A DNA stretch of 64,000 nucleotides from Larkinella knui (GTDB lineage: Bacteria; Bacteroidota; Bacteroidia; Cytophagales; Spirosomataceae), in NCBI RefSeq assembly GCF_003858645.1, contig NZ_RQJP01000003.1:992001-1056000 (forward strand), in the 5' to 3' direction. Every line of letters begins with the position of its first letter. Within the stretch, counting starts at the first letter, position 1. A program made the position numbers and the translations under genes. Positions 16,734 to 23,411 of the stretch are shown here, piece after piece. The notes under the pieces are model-generated. The model saw only the letters and a list, made by a program, of their open reading frames with translations. It did no database searches and was not told where the DNA came from.

Positions 16734-18512
16734 TTATAAAACAGCCAGTGTATTCTTGACGAGTTTCTGCATCGGCAGCGAAATCATGACTGACGTTCCT
16801 TTGCCGGGTTCACTCTGCCACATCACCTGACCGCCGAGGTAAGCAATCCGGGATTTGATGTTGGCGATACCGTTGCCTTTGGATGGATTCGTTTCAAAAT
16901 CAGCGCCCTTTCCGTCATCATCCACGCTGATCAGAATGGCTTCGTCGTTGGTCATCATTTGCACGGTAATCACTTGCGAATCAGCATGTTTTAAGGCATT
17001 ATTCAGTAATTCCTGTACGACCCGGTAAATCATCACCGAAGCTTCGTCGCCCAAATCCGGAACTTCGCCGTAATGTTCCAGCGTCAAGGCGGTTTCGTTC
17101 ACCAGATTGAGCTTCTGTACCAGATCTTCAAGCGCCGGAATCAGGCCAAACGTAGACAGCGCGTAGGGTCGTAAGTCGCTCGAAATCAGACGCGTTTCCG
17201 TGCAGGCTTCGTCCAGAAACTGATTCAGGGGTTCTTTTACCGACAGGGGCAGCAACTCCTGATGCGCTTCCACAAACAGCTTGATTCGCGAGAGCTGAAT
17301 GCCCAATCCGTCGTGCAAATCCCGGGCAATCCGGCTCCGTTCGCCTTCCTGCCCTTCGATCATGGCCTGCAACGATTTCAGTTCCAGATCCCGAATCTGT
17401 TGCTGGGCAATAACGGTTTGTTGATGAGAAATTAATTTTTGTTGTCGTCGCAGGAAAACCAGCGCGCCAACACCCAATACACTGATAACCAACCCAATCG
17501 CCAGCATCGAATTCAGCATGTGCTGATGACGGCTCTGTTCCTCGACCAGCTGTTTTTCAACGGCCAGCGTTTTTACCTGACTGTCGAGTTCCTGCAACCG
17601 GATGCTTTTGGTCTGTTCAGAATAGTAAAACTGGTTCGTAAAATCCAGCGTTTTCAACGACGTCAGATACGCATTCCGGTAGTCTTCCATGTGCGAATAA
17701 CTGTCGGCGGAATGCCGGGATAATTCCCGCAGCATGGACACATTTTTTTCCGATTCGGCCAGCTTATAGCTTTTCTGGTACGCGGCAATAGCGGCTTGCG
17801 GATGGTTTTTAAACTGCTCGACCAGCCCCAGATAAAAGTAATTCAGAGCGATCATCCAGTTGGTTTTCAACCGTTGCGACATGGCCAGGCTCCGAACCGC
17901 GAAATACCGCGCCGAATCGGGTTGTTTATTCCGTAAATAACTGTTAGCCAGCAAATTCATGGCATACGCCTGTGAATATTCCTGCTTGTATAAGGCACTC
18001 ATCCGCTCGGTTTCCCGCAGTTCCGTGATCAGTTTTCCAGGAATCAGCTCTTTCTTCTGCGCCAGATTGGCAAAGGCCAGCCGGCACTCGATAACTTTTG
18101 GCCGGTTCTGCTTCCGCACAAAAAACTGCAATGCTTTTCGAAGATATTGCTCGGCGTACGGTTGCATAAAAACGTCCTGGGTATAATAGTCGCCGATCAG
18201 GATGTGGACGTTGTAATACCCCAGCGAGTCACCACGAAGGTGGTAATACTTCATGCCATTGAAATAAGCATCGAGCGTGTACTTATTGTAACCATACTGT
18301 TGATGGTAAAGCCAGCCTAACTGTTCGTAGGAGCGGGCCACCTGTTCATAATTCCGGTCCTGAATCAGTTGCCTGATCTGGTTTTTCAAACTGTCGACAG
18401 CCGACGATCCCGACCGGGCCTGAACAGTCTGAAAAAAGCCAGCCAGCCCGAGGAGCAAGAGAGCTCCGCAGCAGTATTTTCGGGACAGGGTAACAATCAG
18501 ACGAAACATCAT
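16734..18512 (-). CDS. TPR-containing sensor histidine kinase (HisKA_3, NarL/LuxR partner type)
   Basis: The protein has 592 residues: an N-terminal signal/membrane segment (about 12-32), a periplasmic TPR array (about 40-320; repeats such as YEQVARSYEQLGWLYHQQYG and KNHPQAAIAAYQKSYKLAE), one transmembrane helix (LAIGLVISVLGVGALVFL, about 335-355), a short coiled coil, then HisKA_3 with the phospho-acceptor in RIARDLHDGLG (about residue 395) and a HATPase domain ending GKGTSVMISLPM. It should phosphorylate the adjacent LuxR-type regulator encoded 106 bases upstream on the same strand. The sensed signal is unknown; position suggests control of the mannan locus, the lanthipeptide cluster, or both. 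Confidence 0.9.
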   Translation of the reverse strand: MMFRLIVTLSRKYCCGALLLLGLAGFFQTVQARSGSSAVDSLKNQIRQLIQDRNYEQVARSYEQLGWLYHQQYGYNKYTLDAYFNGMKYYHLRGDSLGYYNVHILIGDYYTQDVFMQPYAEQYLRKALQFFVRKQNRPKVIECRLAFANLAQKKELIPGKLITELRETERMSALYKQEYSQAYAMNLLANSYLRNKQPDSARYFAVRSLAMSQRLKTNWMIALNYFYLGLVEQFKNHPQAAIAAYQKSYKLAESEKNVSMLRELSRHSADSYSHMEDYRNAYLTSLKTLDFTNQFYYSEQTKSIRLQELDSQVKTLAVEKQLVEEQSRHQHMLNSMLAIGLVISVLGVGALVFLRRQQKLISHQQTVIAQQQIRDLELKSLQAMIEGQEGERSRIARDLHDGLGIQLSRIKLFVEAHQELLPLSVKEPLNQFLDEACTETRLISSDLRPYALSTFGLIPALEDLVQKLNLVNETALTLEHYGEVPDLGDEASVMIYRVVQELLNNALKHADSQVITVQMMTNDEAILISVDDDGKGADFETNPSKGNGIANIKSRIAYLGGQVMWQSEPGKGTSVMISLPMQKLVKNTLAVL

Positions 18513-18618
18513 TGGATCATTCTTGGAAAGAACAACAAGTTTTCCAGATTTGGTTCAGCTTAAAGTCTATAAAACCTATTGAGAAGCAACTTTATTGTGT
18601 CTGTATTCAAACCGGCTG

Positions 18619-19266
18619 TCAGTCAATGCATTGCAGTTCCATCGCCGTTTTAATTAGCAAAGCGGTATTTGGAACACTGAACTTCATAAGCAGACTGCTG
18701 CGGTGAAATTCAATGGCTTTCACGCTGACAAACAGTTGGGTAGCCATCTGTTGCGTCGTCAACCCCTGCGCAATCAGGCTCAGGACTTCCGATTCGCGGG
18801 GCGTCAGGTTGGGCTTCAGACCCGCTCCACTGCCCGACTTCCGGTTTCGGGGTTCGTCATGCAGTAAAATTGTCGTGATGATCTCATTGAAATACGGTTT
18901 TTCATGATGAACCGTCCGAATCGCCTGCAACAACTCAACCTTGGTCGTATTTTTCAGTAAATACCCTTTGGCTCCTTTTTTCACCACCCGTTTAATCAGA
19001 CTCGCATCGTCATGCATGGTCAGGGCAATCACTTTCGTCGCCGGGTACATCCGGGTAATGTGCTCACAAAGCGCCAGTCCATCTTCAACCTGCGGGAACG
19101 AAATATCCAGCAAAATTACATCGATTGGCGTGTGGCTCAGCTGTTTGATAACCGACGACACATCAAAACAACGCGCGGCAACCTCAATCTCCGATGAACC
19201 TGAAATCAGCGATTCAATTCCTTCAACGAACACATTATGGTCATCCGCAATCAAAACTCGTATCAT
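18619..19266 (-). CDS. NarL/LuxR-family response regulator
   Basis: About 215 residues. The receiver domain (RVLIADDHNVFVEG at the N-terminus, phospho-acceptor Asp in ILLDISFP, Lys in GAKGYLLKNT) is followed by a LuxR/NarL HTH (LTPRESEVLSLIAQGLTTQQMATQLFVSVKAIEFHRSSLLMKF). The frame is open to 19359, but the ATG at 19266 gives the canonical receiver N-terminus. It is the first gene of the regulator pair and is transcribed away from the lanthipeptide cluster. Two GGG-(A)n-CCC palindromes 235-275 bases upstream may be its own operator. Confidence 0.92.
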   Translation of the reverse strand: MIRVLIADDHNVFVEGIESLISGSSEIEVAARCFDVSSVIKQLSHTPIDVILLDISFPQVEDGLALCEHITRMYPATKVIALTMHDDASLIKRVVKKGAKGYLLKNTTKVELLQAIRTVHHEKPYFNEIITTILLHDEPRNRKSGSGAGLKPNLTPRESEVLSLIAQGLTTQQMATQLFVSVKAIEFHRSSLLMKFSVPNTALLIKTAMELQCID

Positions 19267-19626
19267 CAATTCTTTTACTTTAACGGGTATAGGTACCTCA
19301 GGAAATCCGCCCCTCAATCGATGCCGGGATCGACACCTCGCTGCACCAACCCTTTTCAACCATTCCGAACGAAGTTTCAGTACCGGTTCAACACACGATC
19401 GGCGATTTTAATTTGACCCTTCAGCGTTTCAATTGCATGAAATCGATAAATAGAATATTGTTTAGCAAAAATAGGACAAAGCGGGTAGGTAATAAAATAG
19501 GGGAAACCCCCATTTTTTGAAATTTAGGGAAAACCCTAGCAAATGTCCCAAAGCAAAGCGGGTCAACAGGCCATCCTTCCAGCACTGATTCGTAGCCGAA
19601 ACGATCGTTAAAATCGATTCGCTGCC
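19267..19626. other. Non-coding spacer between the response regulator and the lanthipeptide cluster
   Basis: This 360-base stretch holds the candidate operator at 19466-19539 and a short minus-strand open frame (19421-19651) with no recognisable protein character, which I do not call as a gene. The remainder shows nothing I can support. Confidence 0.5.
19466..19539 (-). promoter_or_regulatory. Candidate autoregulated promoter with two GGG-A(3-4)-CCC palindromes
   Basis: On the minus strand, TATTTTTG (19473-19466) matches the Bacteroidota -7 consensus TAnnTTTG. Upstream of it lie two dyads, GGGGAAACCCC (19500-19510) and TAGGGAAAACCCTA (19526-19539), with centres about 27 bases apart, placed roughly 45 and 72 bases before the predicted start. 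This is a normal position for activator binding, so autoregulation by the LuxR-type regulator is plausible. Purely sequence-based. Confidence 0.45.
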
Positions 19627-19762
19627 AAATTTCTACCAGTAAACAAGCCAATTCGGCGAGTCGCCCGCTATTTTTTCTTTGCCGCTTTCTAACCTGTCAA
19701 CTTTGTATCGGCCAAAGAAAACGGCCACAAGGGGAGGCCGAAAACCTGACCAGAGTAGGCAC
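19627..19762 (+). promoter_or_regulatory. Precursor promoter module, copy 1
   Basis: The module begins AAATTTCTACCAGT (19627-19640); a weaker ACCAG-like repeat lies 21 bp later (GCGAG at 19656). A -7-like CAACTTTG ends at 19705, 74 bp after the start of AATTT, and TATCGGCCAAAG follows. The transcribed leader carries a conserved 26-base element (19737-19762) with CCTGACCAGAGTAGG, 25 bases before the start codon. The same parts in the same order precede the other three precursor genes. Confidence 0.65.
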
Positions 19763-19786
19763 ACAAACACACCAGTTTAAATTATC

Positions 19787-19930
19787 ATGAAAAAGCAACT
19801 TTCAAAAATCACACTGAAGACTGACAAGATCATTTCCTTATCAAAATCGCAGGCTTCAAACGTCATCGGTGGTCAAAAACCGACGGCATTCGGATGTACG
19901 ACGAAAGGTTATTGCCCAGCCGGTATTTGA
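19787..19930 (+). CDS. Class I lanthipeptide precursor 1 (CTTxGYCP core)
   Basis: A 47-residue peptide. The leader MKKQLSKITLKTDKIISLSK continues SQASNV and ends IGG (Gly28-Gly29), matching the double-Gly site cut by C39 transporters. Core: QKPTAFGCTTKGYCPAGI, with Thr33, Thr38, Thr39 and Cys37, Cys43. Thr33-Cys37 and Thr39-Cys43 are both spaced i to i+4, so two five-residue methyllanthionine rings are the simplest prediction. Own promoter module upstream and own hairpin terminator downstream. Role: probably a secreted, antimicrobial or signalling peptide; activity cannot be read from sequence. Confidence 0.85.
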   Translation: MKKQLSKITLKTDKIISLSKSQASNVIGGQKPTAFGCTTKGYCPAGI

Positions 19931-19950
19931 TTTCCGGGGTGAACTGGAAG

Positions 19951-19988
19951 GAAGCCGCCAAAAGTCTCCGGATGAGTAGGCGGCTTTT
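19951..19988 (+). terminator. Hairpin terminator after precursor 1
   Basis: AAGCCGCC (19952-19959) pairs with GGCGGCTT (19979-19986), followed by TT. This GC-rich stem with a T-run 21 bases after the stop makes precursor 1 look monocistronic. Confidence 0.6.
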
Positions 19989-20016
19989 CAGGCCTGCGCC
20001 AGAACGGCCTGTTGAT

Positions 20017-20152
20017 AATTTCCTACTAGATACCAACCTACTACTACCAGTTACAAGGTGTGATTTCAGTGTGAACGTCCAATCTGCCAGCTTTGTATCG
20101 GCCAAAGAGAAGAGCCACAAGGAGACGCCGAAAACCTGACCAGAGTAGGCAC
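20017..20152 (+). promoter_or_regulatory. Precursor promoter module, copy 2
   Basis: AATTTCCTACTAGA (20017-20030), then ACCAG at 20046, exactly 21 bp after ACTAG at 20025. A -7-like CAGCTTTG ends at 20095, with its TTTG 75 bp after the AATTT start, followed by TATCGGCCAAAG and the conserved 26-base leader element at 20127-20152, again 25 bases before the ATG. Same arrangement as copy 1. Confidence 0.65.
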
Positions 20153-20176
20153 ACAAACACACCAGTTTAACTTATC

Positions 20177-20326
20177 ATGAAAAAGCAAATCGCAAAATTG
20201 AGCCTGAAAACCGACAAAATCATTTCTTTATCGAAAGCACAGTCTTTGAACGTGATGGGTGGCCGTCCAAAAGACAAGACCATCGGCGGATGCACGACGG
20301 CAGGCTATTGCCCCACCGAACTTTAA
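20177..20326 (+). CDS. Class I lanthipeptide precursor 2 (CTTxGYCP core)
   Basis: A 49-residue peptide. The leader MKKQIAKLSLKTDKIISLSK continues AQSLNV and ends MGG. Core: RPKDKTIGGCTTAGYCPTEL. Thr35-Cys39 and Thr41-Cys45 keep the i to i+4 spacing seen in precursor 1, with one Thr between the two predicted rings. It is probably a paralogue of precursor 1 from tandem duplication of the whole promoter-gene unit (390 bp start to start). A strong hairpin lies between it and the flavoenzyme gene. Confidence 0.85.
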   Translation: MKKQIAKLSLKTDKIISLSKAQSLNVMGGRPKDKTIGGCTTAGYCPTEL

Positions 20327-20373
20327 TGAATCCGGTCAAGTCAGCTCTGGCTTAGCCCTCTCACTACCAACCT

Positions 20374-20407
20374 ATTAAGCAGCATTTGGCTCCAAATGCT
20401 GCTTAAT
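20374..20407 (+). terminator. Perfect 16-bp hairpin after precursor 2
   Basis: ATTAAGCAGCATTTGG (20374-20389) is the exact inverse complement of 20392-20407, and a T-containing tract follows. Placed between a precursor gene and the modification genes, it would act as an attenuator so that precursor transcript exceeds enzyme transcript, an arrangement well known in lantibiotic operons. Confidence 0.7.
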
Positions 20408-20457
20408 CTTATTTCCAGTCCTTCAGTTTAAGCCCGAATAAAATCCACTTACCAATC

Positions 20458-21396
20458 ATGAAACTTGGTCTTCTCGAGTTCGGAACCGGATGTGTCAGTC
20501 CGATGGATATTGTTGAAAATGTGCTGGAATACGCCCAGCAGGCCGAAACGCTGGGTTACACCCGGTTTTGGCTGGGCGAACACTACGGCGCTTCGTCGGC
20601 CTATAGCAATCCGGAAGTGCTGCTGCCCATCATTGCCGGTTTGACCAGCGAAATGAAAATAGGCGTTGCGGGTTTGCTGATGGCGTTTCATAATCCGTAC
20701 CGGGTGGCGTCTTCGTTTAAAGTTCTCAACAACCTGTTTCCCAACCGAATCGACCTCGGCATGGCCGGCGGAGGGGTTCCGCCCGAAATGGTACCACTTC
20801 TCGTACCTGACCTTGATTTTTCTACGCCGGCCGCTAAGGTGCATCAATTTGTTAAAAACTGTACGGCGGTTTACCAGTATATCTACGCGGCCGAAAACGC
20901 CCACCAGATTGTTCCCTTCGGCGGTTTTCTGCCCACAATCTGGGCGTTGACGGCGGGTCTGAAAAACGTTTCAGCGATTGCCAGCCAGCCGACTTCCCTT
21001 TGCAAATCCCTGTTTCATACCGAGATTATCGACCACCATCGGGAGGCTGAAAAATTGCACGAATACAAGGCGGTATTCTACCAAAATCACGGCAGGGAGC
21101 CGGAAATCAATCTGGCTTTTGCCGGAGTCTGCGCTGAAACGAGCCACGAAGCCCGTAAAATCCGGGAAGAACTGGAGCGGCCCGTTAGCGTCTTTAACGA
21201 ACTCGTTGGCTCACCGGCTTACCTGCTGGATGAGCTGTCGAGGTTACAGGAAATCTACCAGGTGGATGAATTCATCTTCATGAATATGGCCGAACAAACG
21301 AGCCATAAACTGACGGGTATCGAAATGCTGGCCAACATTCTTCCTCACTACACGGGCTCCGCTTACGCGCCTGAAGCCGTAGCCCACTTGATATGA
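20458..21396 (+). CDS. Luciferase-like (LLM class) flavin-dependent oxidoreductase
   Basis: The protein has 312 residues with the TIM-barrel luciferase fold: YTRFWLGEHYG near residue 35, a conserved LPIIAGLTSEMKIGVAGLLM region, and RIDLGMAGGG near residue 100. It uses reduced FMN or a similar flavin. Its ATGA overlap with the LanC gene and its position between precursor genes make it a candidate peptide-tailoring enzyme. As I recall it, a luciferase-like F420-dependent reductase (LanJC type) reduces dehydro-residues in the actinobacterial lanthipeptide lexapeptide; whether this one reduces or hydroxylates is unknown. FMN is more likely than F420 in Bacteroidota. Confidence 0.85.
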   Translation: MKLGLLEFGTGCVSPMDIVENVLEYAQQAETLGYTRFWLGEHYGASSAYSNPEVLLPIIAGLTSEMKIGVAGLLMAFHNPYRVASSFKVLNNLFPNRIDLGMAGGGVPPEMVPLLVPDLDFSTPAAKVHQFVKNCTAVYQYIYAAENAHQIVPFGGFLPTIWALTAGLKNVSAIASQPTSLCKSLFHTEIIDHHREAEKLHEYKAVFYQNHGREPEINLAFAGVCAETSHEARKIREELERPVSVFNELVGSPAYLLDELSRLQEIYQVDEFIFMNMAEQTSHKLTGIEMLANILPHYTGSAYAPEAVAHLI

Positions 21397-22598
21397 ACGC
21401 ACCCATGACGGTTCCGATGGCCACCAACCGGGGTTTACTCGACCGGGTTTACCGCCACATCCATCAGCAACCGGTCGATAACGATGTGGCGCTGTTGAGC
21501 GGCCAAATGGGATACGCCCTGCTGGAAGCCTACGCGAACCGGTATTTCGGACAAACGGACGACAGCCGCATCTGGGAACGCGTCGCGGTCAGTCTGGACG
21601 CGGTTCAGAACGGCGAACTGATTCACTCCTTCGCGGGCGGTATGGCGGGCGTGGCTTGGGGATTTCTGCATCTCTGCAACCACGGTTTGCTCCAGACCGA
21701 CGAACTCGACGCACAGGATATTGTGGCGGACCTCGACGAGCCGCTCTTCGAATTGTCGCTGGAACAGCTCCAGAAAGGCGATTATGATTACCTCCACGGC
21801 GGACTGAGTGCGGCTTTGTATTTTTTGGAACGCCGACCTTCTGCCGCCATAACCCGCTATATAGAACGGCTGGTCAAAGGATTGTCGGACACCGCCATCC
21901 GGTTTCCCAACGGCGATATTACCTGGTCGTTCGATGATTTTGGCCGCCGGAAGGCGGGTCAGTCAATGGTTTATAACCCCAGCCTTTCGCACGGCACGGC
22001 CAGCATCGTGTCAATTCTGAGCCTTTTTTACGAACGCAACTACGCGAAACGGACCTGCGCCGAACTCATTCAGGGAACGCTCCAGTGGATGTGGAACCAC
22101 CGCAACCGGTCGGGGAAGAGTCTTTTTCCGACGGTATTAACCGACGTTCGTGAAGACCACGACAGTCGCCTGAGCTGGTGCTACGGCGATCTGGGCATTG
22201 CCAATGCGTTCTGGCTGTGCGGGCAGAAACTCGAATACGCTCCCTGGCGGGCAATCGCCCGTGAAATGCTGTTGAAAGCCGCCCGGCGACGAGAGTTGGA
22301 AGACACCCATGTTTACGATGCGGGACTTTGCCACGGATCGACCGGCGTAGCCCATCTTTTCCGGCGATTGGCCCGGCAGTTCCCCCATCCCCTGCTGACC
22401 GAAGCCGCCGATTACTGGATGCAGCAAACGCCGTCGTATGCGCTTTCGGCACCGGATGAAAACGTGTTTCTGGCGTATGACTCCGGCAAATACGCCCCGA
22501 ACCTGGGCTTGCTCGACGGCGAAAGCAGCATTGGATTAGTTCTGCTCGCGGAGTTAGGTGCCCCGATGGACTGGGAACGCTTTCTGTTACTTTCCTGA
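21393..22598 (+). CDS. lanC: LanC-like lanthionine synthetase (peptide cyclase)
   Basis: The protein has 401 residues, an alpha,alpha-barrel cyclase. Zinc ligands are intact: Cys263 in SWCYGDLG and Cys313-His314 in GLCHGSTG. Other repeats of the LanC pattern are SFAGGMAGVAWG, YDYLHGGLSAAL, SLSHGTASIVS and LGLLDGESSIGLVLL. It would add cysteine thiols to dehydrobutyrine or dehydroalanine made by LanB, forming (methyl)lanthionine rings. Its start overlaps the flavoenzyme stop (ATGA), so they are cotranslated. The C-terminus and length fit stand-alone class I LanC enzymes. Confidence 0.93.
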   Translation: MNAPMTVPMATNRGLLDRVYRHIHQQPVDNDVALLSGQMGYALLEAYANRYFGQTDDSRIWERVAVSLDAVQNGELIHSFAGGMAGVAWGFLHLCNHGLLQTDELDAQDIVADLDEPLFELSLEQLQKGDYDYLHGGLSAALYFLERRPSAAITRYIERLVKGLSDTAIRFPNGDITWSFDDFGRRKAGQSMVYNPSLSHGTASIVSILSLFYERNYAKRTCAELIQGTLQWMWNHRNRSGKSLFPTVLTDVREDHDSRLSWCYGDLGIANAFWLCGQKLEYAPWRAIAREMLLKAARRRELEDTHVYDAGLCHGSTGVAHLFRRLARQFPHPLLTEAADYWMQQTPSYALSAPDENVFLAYDSGKYAPNLGLLDGESSIGLVLLAELGAPMDWERFLLLS

Positions 22599-22617
22599 AA
22601 ACGGATTCCATTCGGGC

Positions 22618-22752
22618 CAATTTCCACCAGTTATTAACTGAATGCCACCAGCTACAAGTTGCGGCTTCCTGATTCATTCATAACTCACGATGTTTGTATC
22701 GGCCAAACAGAAAAAGCCGGGGGGACACCGAAAACCTGAACAGAGTAGGTAC
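22618..22752 (+). promoter_or_regulatory. Precursor promoter module, copy 3
   Basis: CAATTTCCACCAGTTA begins at 22618, and ACCAG at 22626 is repeated as ACCAG at 22647, exactly 21 bp later. This is the clearest direct repeat of the four. A -7-like GATGTTTG ends at 22696 (TTTG 74 bp after AATTT), followed by TATCGGCCAAA. The 26-base leader element at 22727-22752 starts with ACC and ends GGTAC instead of GCC and GGCAC, a paired change. It lies 29 bases before the ATG. Confidence 0.65.
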
Positions 22753-22780
22753 AACACACCAATTTTTAAAAACAACTCTA

Positions 22781-22918
22781 ATGAAAAAGCAACTTTCAAA
22801 ACTCTCATTGAAGACTGACAAAATCATCTCTTTATCCAAGAATCAGGCGCAGAACGTATTGGGTGGAAAACCGAAAGAAACCCGCACGGCTTGTACCAGC
22901 AAAATTTGTGAACCGTAA
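22781..22918 (+). CDS. Class I lanthipeptide precursor 3 (ACTSKICEP core)
   Basis: A 45-residue peptide. The leader MKKQLSKLSLKTDKIISLSK continues NQAQNV and ends LGG. Core: KPKETRTACTSKICEP. Thr34-Cys38 and Thr39-Cys43 are both spaced i to i+4, so two methyllanthionine rings would be directly adjacent. The core differs from precursors 1 and 2 while the leader is nearly the same, so one enzyme set should process both types. It lies downstream of the LanC gene and upstream of LanB. Confidence 0.85.
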   Translation: MKKQLSKLSLKTDKIISLSKNQAQNVLGGKPKETRTACTSKICEP

Positions 22919-22954
22919 TCCGTTTACACTTTCGGATTAAATCGATTCGTTGGC

Positions 22955-23090
22955 GAATTTGCACCAGTCATTCACGCTTATAGACCACTGGTTAATTGAA
23001 ATTTCCAAATCAATTTCAAACGTTCCAGGTTTGTAATAGCCGAATCAAAAATCAGTAAGGGGATGCCGAAAACCTGACCAGAGTAGGCAC
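22955..23090 (+). promoter_or_regulatory. Precursor promoter module, copy 4
   Basis: GAATTTGCACCAGTC begins at 22955, with ACCAG at 22963 and ACCAC 21 bp later at 22984. A -7-like CAGGTTTG ends at 23033 (TTTG 74 bp after AATTT). The conserved 26-base leader element is at 23065-23090, 29 bases before the ATG. A further upstream word ATCGATTCG is shared with copy 1. Confidence 0.65.
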
Positions 23091-23118
23091 TTAAACAATC
23101 AAGTTAAAACAACAAATC

Positions 23119-23256
23119 ATGAAAAAGCAAGTTTCAAAAATCACCTTGAAAACCGACAAAATTATCTCTTTGTCCAAAAACCAGGCCCTGAATGTAATCG
23201 GTGGACGTCCGCACGAAACCGCTTCGGCTTGTACCAGCAAAATCTGCGAACCGTAA
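23119..23256 (+). CDS. Class I lanthipeptide precursor 4 (ACTSKICEP core)
   Basis: A 45-residue peptide. The leader MKKQVSKITLKTDKIISLSK continues NQALNV and ends IGG. Core: RPHETASACTSKICEP, sharing the last nine residues with precursor 3 but differing in the first seven (RPHETAS versus KPKETRT). Predicted rings Thr34-Cys38 and Thr39-Cys43. It is 338 bp downstream of precursor 3, start to start, and 155 bases before LanB. The sequence lies in the same reading direction as every other cluster gene. Confidence 0.85.
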   Translation: MKKQVSKITLKTDKIISLSKNQALNVIGGRPHETASACTSKICEP

Positions 23257-23335
23257 GCACGAACGGCATACGTCTCTTCTCCAAACCGGAGAACTATATT
23301 CGATTCTTTCTTTACCTAAGTTGAATCGCTGACCG

Positions 23336-23364
23336 GAACGAGGGGGTTTAACACTCCTTCGTTC
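23336..23364 (+). terminator. Weak hairpin between precursor 4 and LanB
   Basis: GAACGAGGGGG (23336-23346) can pair with CTCCTTCGTTC (23354-23364) through Watson-Crick and wobble pairs, followed by TTTC. It may attenuate readthrough into lanB. Low confidence because of the wobble pairs. Confidence 0.35.
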
Positions 23365-23411
23365 TTTCAGTATGTTGCCATACCCCTACACACACTCCTT
23401 CCTTTTTGGTC

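Noticed and set aside
19421-19651. 76-codon minus-strand frame upstream of the response regulator
   Set aside because: It crosses the operator region and has no recognisable protein features.
19627-23090. CRISPR-like or tandem repeat array
   Set aside because: The repeated units are promoter modules of four precursor genes with 340-390 bp spacing, not short regular spacers.
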